Source of the DNA: Lathyrus oleraceus
Lineage: Eukaryota; Streptophyta; Magnoliopsida; Fabales; Fabaceae
Reading direction: 5' to 3'
DNA length: 64,000 nt
NCBI RefSeq assembly: GCF_024323335.1
Contig: NC_066583.1
Location: 362,453,877-362,517,876 of the forward strand
Under the pieces are notes generated by a model. The model did not search any database and was not told the origin of the DNA. It saw only the letters and a program-made list of their open reading frames with translations. A program made the translations under genes and the position numbers. Of the stretch, positions 44,501 to 56,848 are shown in pieces (position 1 is the stretch's first letter; every line of letters begins with the position of its first letter).

Positions 44501-46558
44501 ACGAAAAGTGAATGAAAATGAACAAGTAGATATCCGTTGGACTCGTCTCTCCACACACAATCCAAATATCCACTTATCTAAACCTAATTGTTCCTAAATC
44601 GAACGGATCGAATCACTTAGGGTTTGTGTTCATAATTTCATTTCCAGATTTCTCCCTACTCAGTTCACTATTTCATAAACCACAAGCATATCCATGACCT
44701 ACGTGACTAGCACTTTCAAACGCATATGAACAATCAAAGAAACATGAGATTCGAAAAACCTTCAAACCTGGATATGGCAGTGTAATTCGCGTGGCTTTTG
44801 CATCAATTAGCTTCAAACAGGTGCACTAGAGTGATGAGGAAGGCGATTAGAGGTGCTAACTTCAATTGCCTTTGCTCCTAGTGTCCACAATTCGGATTTG
44901 CCATTGATGATGAGTTTTGGAACAGTCGCGATTGGCCAAGCTTTTGAGGTTCTTGATCACAAACAGATGGTGGAGAAGACGATGTGAAGTGAATGCAACA
45001 AGAATTTCGTGTTTTGGTTCAAGATTGAGGAAGAATTGTGAAGTTGAAGGTGTTGAGTTCTTGATGAAAATTGAGAGAATGTGAGAGATTTCAGATCTGA
45101 ATTTTGGTAATTGTGATTTCTGTTATGATTAACAAGTGTTTTTGATTATATATGGTAGCTTAATCATCCACTAATCATGTTAATTAGCCAAATGCAATTG
45201 TAAGTGAAATGGCTAATTTTGCAAATGAGGGCAAAAGTGTAATTTCCATATACAGCTCATTGCCACCTGTTAACAGCTCATGCAACCTCCAAATACCATA
45301 TGTGAGCTGTAGAAACTTGCCTCATGCTCATTGGTTGTGCAAATCTCAAAATCACCATGTGATACCATTTGTCCATTTTTAACCATTGCATTTTTCAAGC
45401 CAAATCTCAATTTACAAGGCCTATGCAAGAAATGATGATTCCAACACACTCTAAATTCCATTTATGAGGTGTAGAAAAAAGTCCCATCTCAAAATTCCAA
45501 TTATTTCGAGAGTTGGACAATTTTGCCCATGGTCCAATTCAATTGTCCAGTTGAAAAGTGACTTTTTGCCTTGGCCATTTTTGGACAAATCCAATGATGC
45601 ACCATGAAAGTACATGTCAAATGGAGTTTGTGCATATAAAGAACTTGCAATTTGGACAAAGTATGTGGAAGTTATGGCCTCCTGATTACAGGTCATTTTT
45701 GAATTTCACTGAGCCATAACTTTCCAACCATACATGGGATTCTCAAGTTCTTGGACTTTTTGGAAAGGTGAGAACAAGATATACAACTTTCATGTTGAAC
45801 AAATTTTCATTTGAAGCTTCCTTGGACACGTGGCTTTGAGGTCAAAAACTTTCCATTTTTGGAAACTTCAATCACAAGTCACTTTCTATTTTTGGCAGTT
45901 TTTGTCCTGACTTGATTTTCTTCATTTTTAAGCTTTGAGATGTCATTTAACACTTGTTCCAACATGAATGAAGTGTCTCCAACTCATTTCCACCTCCAAA
46001 TCCATCAGATCATGTACAGTTGACCACAGTTGACTTTTTCAACTGATAGATGAAATTGGCAATGCATAGATCAAATTAAGCTCCAATCTTCTACTGAAAT
46101 GGCTCAAGGGTGAAACCCTAACCTCCATAAGCATAATATAATCACAAAATGGTCCTCATCTCCATCACAAACCTCATCTTCTGATTATGCCCTGATTGGC
46201 CCAATACAACTGATTAGGGTTGACCAGTGGTCAAAACCCTAATCTCAAGGAATCTGATCCAACACTTGATGATATCCAACCATGATGATGATGATGTATC
46301 ACTTCAATCAAGATGAAGACCAATATCCTTGGAGAATCATAAAACCCTAATTCACAGCCCAATCCTCAGATGGCCCATGATCAGTCAATAAACCCTAGGC
46401 TTGCACTTAGACTTCTCCATCTTCTGATCAAGACTTGGGAGAATGGCTTGCACAGTGTAACCACATGATATGCAATATGCAATGCCTAATGACCTAAAAT
46501 GATATGCAACATGTTAATGCTAGTCCCAAGAGAGGAGGGCAAATTTTGAGGTGTTACA
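41593..46558 (-). repeat. 5' LTR of Ogre-D (4,966 bp)
   Basis: Differs from 27920-32884 at about 15 positions. TG...CA ends. It carries the active-position promoter for the element RNA. Confidence 0.97.
45146..45152 (-). promoter_or_regulatory. Putative TATA box of the Ogre-D 5' LTR
   Basis: TATATAA on the element strand (CCATATATAATCAAAAAC), about 1.4 kb into the LTR, followed by a pyrimidine-rich leader-like stretch. The same site is at 31472-31478. Confidence 0.45.
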
Positions 46559-46563
46559 CCATG
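46559..46563. repeat. Target site duplication CCATG, right copy
   Basis: Identical to 27915-27919. Copia-C gag similarity resumes at once in reading DHEGTNKVKQARINTLNQEF. Confidence 0.97.
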
Positions 46564-47960
46564 AGGGAACTAATAAAGTCAAACAAGCTAGGATCAATAC
46601 CTTAAATCAAGAGTTTGAACTATTTTTCATGAAGCATGGTGAAACCATTTCCGACATGCAAGAGTTTCACACATCTTATAAATAATTTGAATTCTATAGG
46701 TAAGCCTATTTCCAATGATATTGCTACTAATAAAATTTTGAGGTGTCTTAATAGGGAATGACAACCTAAGGTTCCCGTAACCAAAGAAGCGAATGATCTT
46801 AAAACACTTTATATCATAACTTTATTTGGCAAGCTAGAAGAACATGATCAAGAACTCACTTGCTTGGAAAAACATGATAAGAAGATAAAGAAGGAGAAGC
46901 AAAAGGACAATGAGGTGGAAAAGAAGTATATTGCTCTAAAGGATTCAAGTTCAAAGTCCTCAACCAATGGGAAAAGTGATTGTGAAACAAGTGATGACGA
47001 GAATTCCGATGATGAAGAGATGGCATTGTTTGTCAAAAGGTACCATAGGTACATAAGGAAAAACGGAGTCAAGCACTTCGACAAGAACCTAATCAACTTT
47101 ATAAGGCTATCGAACTCCTCAAAGGAAGATGAAAATAAGAAGGGTAAACTTAGAAGTTCATGCTGCAATTATGGAAAAGTCATTCATTATAGGCCGGATT
47201 GTTTGTTAATCAAGAAAGACCAAGAGAAAGGCTATCACAAGAAATCTAGCAAGTCTAGAAGAGCATATATTACTTGGGAGAGTGTAAGTGATTCTTCAAG
47301 TGATGAAAGCTCAAGTTCAAGTGTAGAATCGACCAAGCTTTCCTTCATGGTCAACAAAAAGAATAAAAAGAATGTAAGTCATTCTAAACTTGAATCTATT
47401 AATAAATTGTCTTATTTCCAATTACAAAAGGCTTTTGAAAATCTACATAGAGAAACTGTAGACGCTTTTAAAAAGTTAGCTTCGAATAAAAGAACATTTT
47501 AAAATTTAGAACCTAAAGTTTTAGAAACTGAAAATAATATGGAAGCTCTTAAGAAATCTATGGTAGATATTCAAAAAGGAAATAATGATGATGAAGAACC
47601 TTCATGGTTCGGTTGTGGAACTTGTCATATTTGGCAAAAAGAGGTAATTGCTCTTAAAGCTAAATTGGACAAGGCATTACAACCAAAGATTACATTTGAT
47701 ATTGATCCATCAAAGTTTAAAAGATATTTGAACCCTTCATATAAAAATTAAAAATATGTTCAAAAGGATTCAAATAGCAAAAATACATCTCATCACAACT
47801 TGTCTTGTCATTATTGTTGCAAGAAAGGTAACATTATTGAAAAATGCAAGTTTATGAGACTCTTTTTTCCTAAAGGTGTTTTTCAATGGTTGCCCAAATG
47901 CAACCTTGATTTCACTCACTCTGAAGGACCCAATGTAAATTGGTTACCTATTACTCTTGT
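46559..47960 (+). pseudogene. gag: copia-C gag, C-terminal half
   Basis: Continues gag after Ogre-D: NTLNQEFELFFMKHGETISD, later open frames at 46864-47502 and 47539-47751. Lys/Ser/Asp-rich stretches (EKHDKKIKKEKQKDNEVEKK, SSSDESSSSSVES) are typical of SIRE-type gag. A first knuckle, CCNYGKVIHYRPDC, has lost its second Cys, and a second, CHYCCKKGNIIEKC at 47811-47852, has lost its His. Stops at 47500-47502 and 47749-47751 divide the region. Inactive. Confidence 0.8.
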
Positions 47961-48613
47961 TTGATTCTATAGGTCGAATGTCTTGAATCTACGGAGAATA
48001 TGCGGTTTCTCGATAGTGGATGCTCAGGACATATGATGGGTGTCATGCCAAAGAAGAAAGGTTTTTTCACTTATGAAGACAACAACAAGGGATCAATACT
48101 TGGAAAAGGTAGTGCATGCAATCATCCACTACTATCTCGGATGTTATGTTAGTTGATGGTCTTAAACATAATCTTCTTAGCCTTAGTCAACTATGCGACA
48201 ACAACTTTAAAGTTAATTTTACAAATAATTGTTTCATGTTTGAACATAATGAAAATAAATATTGTATGTTTAAAGTCTTAAAGGTTAATAACTCCTATAA
48301 GCTTAACTTAGATCACGTATCCTTGACAGGAATTAAGTGTTTAGTGACCATGAGTGAAGACTCTTGGTTATGGCATAAACACCTAGCTCATGTCAACTTT
48401 GATTTACTAAATAAAGTGACTTCAAAATATTTATTAATCGTACTACCAAAAAGAAACTTTTCAAAAGACCATTTATGCGATGCATGCCAAATGGGTAAGC
48501 AAACAAGAGTCTCATTTAAATTGAAAAACATTGTTTCAACTTCGAGACCTATTGAGCTTTTCCATATGGATCTCTTTGGTCCCTCAAGGACCAAAAGCAT
48601 AGGTGGTAATTAA
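47961..48613 (+). pseudogene. pro: copia-C protease and pre-integrase region
   Basis: The protease site reads RFLDSGCSGHMMG at about 48003-48041; DSG is intact but the preceding Trp is Arg. A frame change follows before 48116. The open frame 48116-48613 carries VDGLKHNLLSLSQLCDNNFK, then the HHCC-type SWLWHKHLAHVNFDLLNKV and HLCDACQMGKQTRVSFK, then the first integrase strand ELFHMDLFGPSRTKSIGG with its catalytic Asp. Confidence 0.82.
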
Positions 48614-49470
48614 TATGGTTTTGTCATAGTAGAAGATTACTTGAGATTTTGTTGGGTCGTCTTTTGCATAGTAAAGATGGGACTTTTTTTAGCTTTCACG
48701 CAATTTGCATGGTTATCCCAAAATAAGATGAATTTAAAAATAGTTGCTATCCGAAGCGGTCATGGAGGTAAATTTGAAAACTACGTCTTTGAGAATTATT
48801 ATGATAAACATGGCATTTAGCATTATTTTTCTGCTCCAAGAACTCTACAACAAAACAATGTTGTGGAGTGCAAAAGTCATGTTTTAGAGGAGTTGACTAG
48901 AACTATGCTCAATGTTATGGCTTAAATAGGATACTAATACGTCCTATTTTAGACAAAACTCCTTATGAACTATTAAAGGGTAGAAAACCAAATTTATCAT
49001 ATTTTCATGTTTTCATATGCAAATGTTTTGTTTTAAATAATGGAAAGGATAATCTAGGAAAGTTTGATGCGAAAGCCGATACTCTCAATCGAGAAAACCT
49101 TATAGGGTTTATAACAAAAGACTACTTATTATTTTAGAGTCGATACATATCACTTTTGATGAATCTTATCCGAGAAATGTCGGGAAAGGTGTTTCTTTTC
49201 ATGATGTAGGTGTATCTTCACAAGACATTATCAAAGAACCCGTAAAAAGAATTGATCAATCTAAAGCGGTGGAACATGAGAAAGAAGAAGATAACGATTA
49301 TGAAAAGGGGAAGGTTGAAAGTCCAGCTGGAGTGGAAAATCTTATTTCGGCTTGGAGAACCTCCAAGGATCATCCAATCGAAAACATACTTGGAGACATC
49401 ACCAAAGGCGCGACAACACCCTCCAAGATAAGTAATTTTTGTTATCACTTTGCATTCATTTCACAAGTTG
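48614..49470 (+). pseudogene. int: copia-C integrase core and linker, decayed
   Basis: Reads YGFVIVEDYLRFCWVVFC, IVAIRSGHGGKFENYVFENY (where the usual Asp before GG is changed), then SAPRTLQQNNVVECKSHVLE with the Glu region altered, then LGRKP-like and FVLNNGKDNLGKFDAKADT. Stops near 48612, 48820 and 48925. The linker to RT includes the open frame 49269-49541. Confidence 0.75.
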
Positions 49471-49814
49471 AATCTAAAAATGAAAAAGATGCCTTACTTG
49501 ATGAGAATTGGCTTATGGCCATGCAAGATGAGATAAACTAGTTTAAAAGAAATGATGCATGAGACCTTGTCCCTCATCCCCGAGATCATCAAGTTATTGA
49601 CACTAAGTGGATTTTTAGAAATAAACTCAATGAAAACAAATTGATAACTAGGAACAAATCCCGACTAGTAGCTCAAGGTTATAAACAAGAGGAGGACATT
49701 AATTATGAGGAAACTTATGCTCCGGTTGCTCACCTAGAGGCTACACACCTTTTACTAGCTTACGATTGCTCCACAAATTTTCAATTACTTCAAATGGACA
49801 TGAAAAGTGCTTTT
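49471..49814 (+). pseudogene. rt: copia-C reverse transcriptase, 5' part, cut by gypsy-F
   Basis: NWLMAMQDEIN, then past two stops DTKWIFRNKLNENKLITRNK, SRLVAQGYKQEEDINYEETY, APVAHLEATHLLLAYDCSTN and LLQMDMKSAF, ending at the insertion point at 49814. The YVDD box and RNase H are not in the window. Confidence 0.88.
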
Positions 49815-52000
49815 TGAAACACCCTAATTCCCGATTCAAATAAATAAATAAAATATAAATAATTAAATCAAGTAGTATGCCACATCCACATAATTTGAAG
49901 TTTAAAAGTTTACTTCAACTCATAAAAATCACATTGTTACAGAGGAATTAAATACAATTTTTGTTCAGCATCTAAAGCCTCACCCAAACATCAAAAGAAT
50001 AGTAGTTTAAAACAACAATCCTTATTATTTAAAGATACGTGACATGAAAAACACATAGGTACAACAACCCCATAGACAAAACATCCCCGATGTTATGTAT
50101 CAAAGCGACTCCACTAGAAGACCCGACCGATAGCAACATATCATGCACCGTCAACTACTCAGGTACCTGATTTTTTGTACTCCAAAAGAGTACAGACACA
50201 AAAAAGAAAAAGGGGTGAGAAATACATTAATATAATTAATTGGTGCATAACATTCTAAGGATAGTATTCATGCGTAATACACCACAATCATTCACAATCC
50301 ACATTCTCACCACAATTAAACACCACACGATATAATGAAAATGCAATGAGACACCATAACTCGACCCAATGCATGTGGTACCAATTTTTTTATCAATGGT
50401 TCATTATACAAACCCGATCCCCCCTTCAAAATCTCTAACTTCCCCTTTGAAGTTCCATATAAGTTTAATGTTCCCCTTCGAACTTAAACTTATCTCCACC
50501 AATTCAACAATTTATGAATCCATGGCATGACAAAAAATGCAACTGACATACTTGTCATTATTCATGTCGTGATCCACATTCGATCATACAACTATAGCCA
50601 TGCACAACATAATACACCCTTATGGATTGTAACAATCACAAGTGAACAAACAATTCAAATGATTTACCATGTCACAACAATTTACCGATACGAACTTCGT
50701 TATGATTCATTCTAACACACAAATATTATACTACATCATGGTCCACCATTGATAACTCAATGCACTTATCTAATATGTAGTCCATCACTCTGGATTACCA
50801 ATAATGTCATTAACACACATACCAATCATTCGTGACACAACGATTAAATTACCGATACGTACTTCATTTATATCCATCATATTTTTACACCTCATTCCAC
50901 CTACTGTAATCCTTTGATAAATCCATTAAAATAATTTCCCCTCAATCAAAATTGTAGTACTCCCCCTCAGCTAACCAACACATCAAATCCCACCTTAAAA
51001 CGTGACACGAGTCAATAGTTATGACTAAAACCGTACAAAGGATTTTTAAAAAATGGTGTTGTTTGGAAGGACTAAAACATTACGAACCCAACATATCCAA
51101 AACCCCAATTTCCATCATATAAATATCCCTCACAATATTTTAAAGTATTTTCATCATCAACCATGCACATATATCAATAATTCATTCACCAAACACCAGC
51201 ACATCATCACTTTATAATTTCACATAATTTGTTCATACCCCCAAAACCCTTATTCCATGATCATGACAGAAAAACTCGGCAAGCACCGTCACATAAAGTT
51301 CATACAACAATCAAGGATTTATATATAACAATTACAATCTAATCATCTTATCATACAACCATTGCAAACCACGGAGAGTTTCAATCAAAAACATGGTAAA
51401 GAGTAAACCTAAGAGGGAATGACCCATCACTACCCTCTCATGGACATACACCCTTACAAAAATAATTTTTCTCCCCCCTATCTTAGATTGTTAAGCTTCA
51501 GTTCTTGACAATGATGATTTTCTTGATCCTCATAGCTTTTCCTCTTCTCTTCCTAGCTCTCTTTTTCTCAAGTTTTCACGTATTATGTAACTTCTCCTCT
51601 TCTCACTTCCAATTCCGTTATAACAACCAATTTTCTTTTCTTTAAAATCTAATATTATTATTTTATTAAATCTAAACTAAATATTTATTTTAATAAATCC
51701 AAATCAAATATTTATTTTAATATATCACTCTAACAATAATAATTAAAATAAATATTTAATGATTAACTATTATTATTATTTATATAAATCATCCTAATTA
51801 AATAATAGTAACAACCACAACTTCTTCCACCACACCCATATCTCTACCTTTTTGTTCACACACCTCCAACACCTTAAATTCTAATTTCTAAGGTTGATGT
51901 ACTACACTCAATAGTCTCCCTTAACACTACATAACATCATAACACACACAAATTGCAAAATTTTATTAAGAAAAATAAAATAAAATTTCGGGGCGTTACA
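49815..52000 (-). repeat. 3' LTR of gypsy-F (2,186 bp)
   Basis: Plus reading starts TGAAACACCCTAATTCCCG and ends TTTCGGGGCGTTACA. The other LTR starts TGTAACACCC, so the third base has mutated here. On the element strand a TATA box, TTATATATAAA, lies at about 51318-51328. Confidence 0.93.
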
Positions 52001-52120
52001 ACTCTCCCCCACTTAGAATATTTTTGTTCTTGAAAATTTAACTGACGAGAACAATTCGGGGTATGTTTTCCGCATCCGGCTCTCCATCTCCCAAGTCATA
52101 TTTCTTCCATCTACTCCTCC

Positions 52121-53704
52121 CTAAACAAATTTCACTAGAGCAATCTCTTTTCCTCCCAGCTTCTTCAATTTCCGATCCTCAAATCTCACGGGAAATGCTT
52201 CTACCATAAGGTTGTCCCTCACTTGCACATCATCCATCCTAATCACATGAGATGGATCGTGAATATATTTCCAAAGTTTTGATACATGGAACACGTCATT
52301 TAAATTCGAAAGATTAGGTGGTAAGGTCACTATATAAGCAACAACCCCAGTTCTCTGAAAAGTTTGATATGGACCAATAAATTTAGGAGTCAGCTTCTTC
52401 GATTTCAGCGCAAGTCTAATGCCCGTCACATGATTAACTCTAAGGAACACATGATCACCTTCCTTAAATTCCAAATCTTTTCTTCTTGCATCATGATAAC
52501 TCTTATGCATACTCTATGCTATTTTCGTTTTATCTCTGATCATCTTCACTTTTTCAGTAGTCTGTTGGACAATCTCCGGTCCAAGCACAATACTCTCGCC
52601 CGAACCATACCAACACAGAGGTGTCCTACACCTCCGACCATATAATGCTTCAAACGACGCCATTCTGATACTAGAATGAAAACTATTATTATAAGTAAGC
52701 TTGATCAGATACAGATGACCATCCCAAGTACCTCCTTGCTCGAGTATACAAGCCCTCAACAAGTCCTCCAATAACTGAATAGTTCTCTCAGTCTGCCCAT
52801 TAGTCTGCGGATGGTAAGCAGAACTCAACTTCAGTTTAGTACCCAAAGCATCTTACGAACTTTCCCAAAATCTGGATGTAAATCGAGGGCCTATGTTAGA
52901 AACTATACTCAAAGGAACTCCATGCAACTTCACTATCACACAGATATAAATCTCAGCTAACTTCTGTAAAGAGAAACTGATGTTAATTGGAATGAAGTGT
53001 GTTGATTTTGTCAATCTATCGATAATCACCTATATAGTATCATGCCCTATAGGAATATTCGATAATCCCATTACGAAGTCCATGGAAGTACTATTCCATT
53101 TCCACTATGGAATGTCTAAAGCCTGCATCAAACCCGAAGGTTTCTAGTGTTCTACTTTTGACTTATGGAAAGTCAAACACGCATACATAAACTGTGCTAC
53201 ATCTCGCTTCATTCCTGGCCACCAAAATATTTTCTTGAGATCCTGATACATATTTGTATCCTCGAGGTTAATACTCAAACTACTTCTATGACTTTCCTCA
53301 AGAATCAATTTCTTAAGTTTAGGATTGTCAGACATACATACTCTACCTCGAAACCTCAGTACTCCATATTCATCTACCTTAAAATCACCATATGCACATG
53401 CGTTCTCTGAAGGCAATAAATCCACCAACTTAACATCCAATTTATGATTCTCCCTGATCTCATTAAGGAATTCATTGTTTACTTTTAACATACCCATCAT
53501 CACACTTTTCGATATCATTTCACAAACCATACTCATATCTCTAAACTGTTCAATTAACTCCAACTCCCTAACCATTAATGTCGACATATGAATAAACTTC
53601 AAACTTAAAGCATCTGCCACGATGTTGGCTTTACCTGGATGATAATTTAAACCAAAGTCATAATCCTTCAGAAATTCCAACCACCTCCCCTGCTTCACGT
53701 TCAA
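52121..53704 (-). pseudogene. int: gypsy-F integrase, stops only
   Basis: All pieces share one frame. The N-terminal zinc region: HRSSLSINLEDTNMYQDLKK, FWWPGMKRDVAQFMYACLTF (one Cys of the pair lost; the first His may be read from HRSSL). The core at 52847-53143 reads IPEWKWNSTSMDFVMGL with its Asp and WVIIDRLTKSTHF, but GPRFTS shows change at the second Asp (SNIGPRF). Then SSAYHPQTNGQTERTIQLLE with the catalytic Glu and YNNSFHSSIRMASFEALYGR. The C-terminal region at 52121-52510 reads DLEFKEGDHVFLRV, KFIGPYQTFQRTGVVAYIV and LPPNLSNLNDVFHVSKLWKY. Stops at 53144-53146 and 52514-52516. I see no clear chromodomain. Confidence 0.87.
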
Positions 53705-54088
53705 CTCCTTTTGATCTAATAAGTATTTTAAACTCTTATGGTCACTATATACCTCTAACCTTCAACTATAAAGATAATGTCTCCATATTTTTAACACAAA
53801 TACCATAGCTTCTAGTTCAAGATTGTGAGTAGGATAATTCCTCTCGTGTACTTCCAGTTGTCGTGAAGCATACGCCACCACCTTACCATCCTCCATCCAC
53901 ACACCGCCTAAACCCATTTTAGACGCATCATAGTATACCACAAACGGTTCAAAAGGGTTTGGTAAAATTAAAACTGGAGCTATAGTCAACTTCTTTTTGA
54001 GTTCTCTAAAGCTTTCTTCACAATGGATATCCCAAACATAGGCCTGACCCTTTCGAGTAAACTGAGTCATCGGAAGGGCTAAATTCAA
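53705..54088 (-). pseudogene. rh: gypsy-F RNase H
   Basis: [20 protein letters not shown] with the first catalytic Asp, [20 protein letters not shown], then [20 protein letters not shown] with the catalytic Glu. A stop at 53762 separates it from the segment ending HPGKANIVADALS in the next open frame. Same frame as the integrase. Confidence 0.87.
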
Positions 54089-55002
54089 AAACCCTCAAAT
54101 AAACCTACGATAGTAACTAACCAACCCTTGATCTCTATAACTGATTTAGGAGTTTCCCAATGTAGTACTGCATCTACCTTGGATAGATCCACTGCTATGC
54201 CATCACTAAAAATCACATGACCCAAGAAACTCACTTCAGGTAGCCAGAACTCACATTTCGACAATTTTGTAAACAACTTATTTTCTTTAAGTACCTATAG
54301 TACAACTCTTAAATGTTCTGCATGCTCCTCATTCGACATAAAGTAAATCAGTATGTCGTCAATAAAGACTACGACAAAATGATCATGGTACGGATGAAAA
54401 ATATGGTTCATATATTCCATGAACACCCTTGGTGCATTAGACACTCCGAGAGGCATCACCAAATATTCGTAATGGTCGTATCGGGTTCTAAAAGCCATTT
54501 TTTGAATATCACCGTCTTTAACTCGGATATGATGGTAACCTGACCTCAAATCAATTTTGTTAAATACACATGCCTATACTAGCTGATCCATTAAGTCATC
54601 GATTCTCGAAAGTGGATATTTATTTTTGATCGTCACTTTATTCAACTACCGATAATCAACACATAGTCGCATACTACCATCTTTCTTCTTCACCAACAAC
54701 ATTGGAACTCCCCAAGGCGATACACTTGGTCTGATAAATATCTTTTAAAGTAAGTATTCTAACTGATTCTTCAGTTCTCATAACTATGATGCAGACATTT
54801 TATATGGTGCCATAGAAACCGGCCTAGTACCAGATACAAGATCAATAGTAAACTCCACCTCTCTCTTGGGCGGCAATTTAGACATGTCATCTGGAAACAC
54901 CTCTGGAAATTCACACACCATTGGTAACCCTACAATAGTCGCCTGACTCTCCACAGATATAGAGGCAAACATTGAATATACTTTAGCTTCATCTTTCAAC
55001 AA
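54089..55002 (-). pseudogene. rt: gypsy-F reverse transcriptase
   Basis: [100 protein letters not shown] and the catalytic box [20 protein letters not shown] (about 54340-54400), then LSKCEFWLPEVSFLGHVI. FIDD replaces the more common YIDD. Stops lie near 54783 and 54294; the change into the RNase H frame is near 54085-54110. Confidence 0.9.
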
Positions 55003-55111
55003 TTCCTTTCAATTCTTTAGCAGATATAAAATCATCTTCTTGTTTATCTTTAGGAGCAAGAAACCGTAAAGTTTTGTTGTAACAATTGATATAAACATGG
55101 TTGAACTCCAT

Positions 55112-55829
55112 CTAGTTCATTCTCATAATTACATCCATATCTTTCAATGGTAAAAAAATTAAATCAATAACAAAGTCCTTTCCATAGATGGACAAAGGAA
55201 TATTCAGACATACCAAAGAAGTAGTCACCGACCCGTTAGCTGGAGTGTTGATGAGTAGTCCACTATTAAGAGTACACAAAATAATACCCACTTTTCGTAC
55301 ACAATTAGCAAAAATAAACGAGTGTGTTGCACCCATATCAATAATAGAAATTAAAGGAATGTCGTGAATATGACATGTACTTCTAATCAACCTGTCAGAA
55401 CTGTTAGGTTGAGATCCAGTCAACGCAAACACCTTCCCTCCAGTATGGGCTTTCTTTGGCTTATGACAAGTGGTGCTGATGTGACCAGGTTCCCCATAAT
55501 TGTAACAAGTAGGCACATTAGTTTTGCAATCAGCGATCAAATGTCCTGACTTCCCACATTTGAAACATTTCTTTTCATCACTTTTACATTCATTGGTGCG
55601 ATGCCCTACACACCACACCTATAGCACTTGATAGAAGCAGGATACCGTCCCAAACTTGGCTTTCTACCATATGAATTTCTCTATTTCCCTTTGTATACTG
55701 AAACACTATACGACTTCCATGATTCAACTACTTTCCCCTTTTCTCACTCAAACTTTTATAATAAGCAGACGAGCCTTACTATCCTCATCATATACTACAT
55801 TTGTTCACCAGTTCTAGAAACCAGAAAAT
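55112..55829 (-). pseudogene. pro: gypsy-F nucleocapsid and protease
   Basis: One intact zinc knuckle, CFKCGKSGHLIADC, lies between a truncated one (CVGHRTNEC) and a damaged one (CYNYGEPGHISTTC). The RVP_2-type protease follows: RSTCHIHDIPLISIIDMGAT, then HSFIFANCVRKVG. The catalytic DTG reads DMG. It ends KDMDVIMRMN at a stop near 55112, where a Trp-Leu would be usual. The segment 55619-55829 is a low-similarity linker. Confidence 0.88.
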
Positions 55830-56390
55830 CTATTGATACCCGATTCCCTGCTTGATCTCAGGACGTAACCCATTCTCAAACTTGATACATTTGGAAACCT
55901 CTGCAGCGTCATCATTGTAGTGTGGATAGAATTTCATAAGCTCATCGAAATTAGCAACATATTCAACAACAATTGAGTTCCCTTGTTTCAATTCCATAAA
56001 CTCAATCTCTTTCTTACCATGTACATCTTCTAGAAAATACCACTCCATAAACTCTCCTTTAAACACATCCCATGTAATTTCATTACCCGTAACTTCCAAT
56101 CTTTGGCGAGTGTTACCCCACCAATCACCAACTTCCTCAATCAGCATATGTGTACCAAACTGCACTTTCTGTGCCTCATTACACGCCATTACCCTGAAAA
56201 TATTCTAAATGTCCCTAGGAAATGTATGTGCTCCCTCTGGATCATACCTGCCTTTGGAGGTAGGCGGGTTATTCCACTAAAACTTTCCCAAGCTGCCGAA
56301 CTCATCATTTCCTCCATGTTGGTTGTTCTGCACAACTTGAGCCACTGCTTGCAAGGCGACATCAATAACACCATTATTCCTTACAGACAT
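55830..56390 (-). pseudogene. gag: gypsy-F gag
   Basis: Start at ATG 56388-56390 (ATGTCTGTAAGG). N-terminal VRNNGVIDVALQAVAQVVQN is interrupted by a stop and frame changes between 56190 and 56280. The open part reads MACNEAQKVQFGTHMLIEEV, GDWWGNTRQRLEVTG, WDVFKGEFMEWYFLEDVHGK and VVEYVANFDELMKFYPHYND, a typical retrotransposon gag domain. It is in a different frame from the zinc knuckles. Confidence 0.87.
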
Positions 56391-56506
56391 ATTTTAAACA
56401 TATAAAATAACATGGTTAGAAGAAACTTATATCAATAGTGTTCACACACTATTCACATACTAAAAACTTATAAGACACTATACACTTGGCCGAACGGACC
56501 AACCAA

Positions 56507-56518
56507 GCTCTGATACCA
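56507..56518 (-). other. Primer binding site of gypsy-F
   Basis: TGGTATCAGAGC on the element strand, a perfect initiator-Met PBS, 3 bases from the 5' LTR. Confidence 0.92.
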
Positions 56519-56521
56519 CGT

Positions 56522-56848
56522 TGTAACACCCTAATTCCCGATTCAAATAAATAAATAAAATATAAATAATTAAATCAAGTAGTATGTCACATCCACATAA
56601 TTTGAAGTTTAAAAGTTTACTTCAACTAATATAAATCACATTGTTACAGAGGAATTAAATACAATTTTTGTTCGACATCCAAAGCCTCACCCAAACATCA
56701 AAAGAATAGTAGTTTAAAACAAAAATCCTTATTATTTAAAGATACATGACATGAAAAACACATAGGTAAAACAACCCCATAGACAAAACAACCCCAGTGT
56801 TACGTATCAGAGGAACTCCACTAGAAGACCCGATTGATAGCAACATAT
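56522..56848 (-). repeat. 5' LTR of gypsy-F, first segment
   Basis: Aligns with 49815-50140 with about 5% differences (for example TATGTCACATCC against TATGCCACATCC). Interrupted after CATAT by solo-G. Confidence 0.92.
56844..56848. repeat. Target site duplication CATAT, left copy
   Basis: CATAT before solo-G, repeated at 61025-61029. The uninterrupted 3' LTR of gypsy-F has a single AACATATCATGCACC here. Confidence 0.95.

Larger units (their letters stand above)
27920..46558 (-). mobile_element. Ogre/Tat-like Ty3/gypsy retrotransposon Ogre-D, very recent and pol-defective
   Basis: 18,639 bp. LTRs 27920-32884 and 41593-46558 (4,965 and 4,966 bp) have TG...CA ends on the element strand (TGTAACACC ... 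GGATGCGACA). I count only about 15 substitutions and one 1-bp indel between them (about 99.7% identity). The PBS looks tRNA-Arg type. Gag is open (570 codons), but protease is not recognisable and RT, RNase H and integrase carry deletions, frameshifts and a poly(A) run. The 3' internal region holds tandem repeats. The perfect CCATG duplication and intact LTRs show recent transposition even though the encoded pol could not have supported it. Confidence 0.95.
25933..49814 (+). mobile_element. SIRE/Maximus-like Ty1/copia element copia-C, split by Ogre-D and cut by gypsy-F
   Basis: Own sequence is 25933-27919 and 46559-49814; the middle is Ogre-D. Order: 5' LTR, initiator-Met-type PBS, gag, protease, integrase, start of RT. 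Frameshifts and stops are numerous. Gag similarity continues across the Ogre-D insertion with the CCATG target duplication. RT is cut inside the conserved motif QMDMKSAF by gypsy-F; its 3' half is not in the window. The left LTR border is inferred from TG at 25933 and from where Athila similarity ends. Confidence 0.85.
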
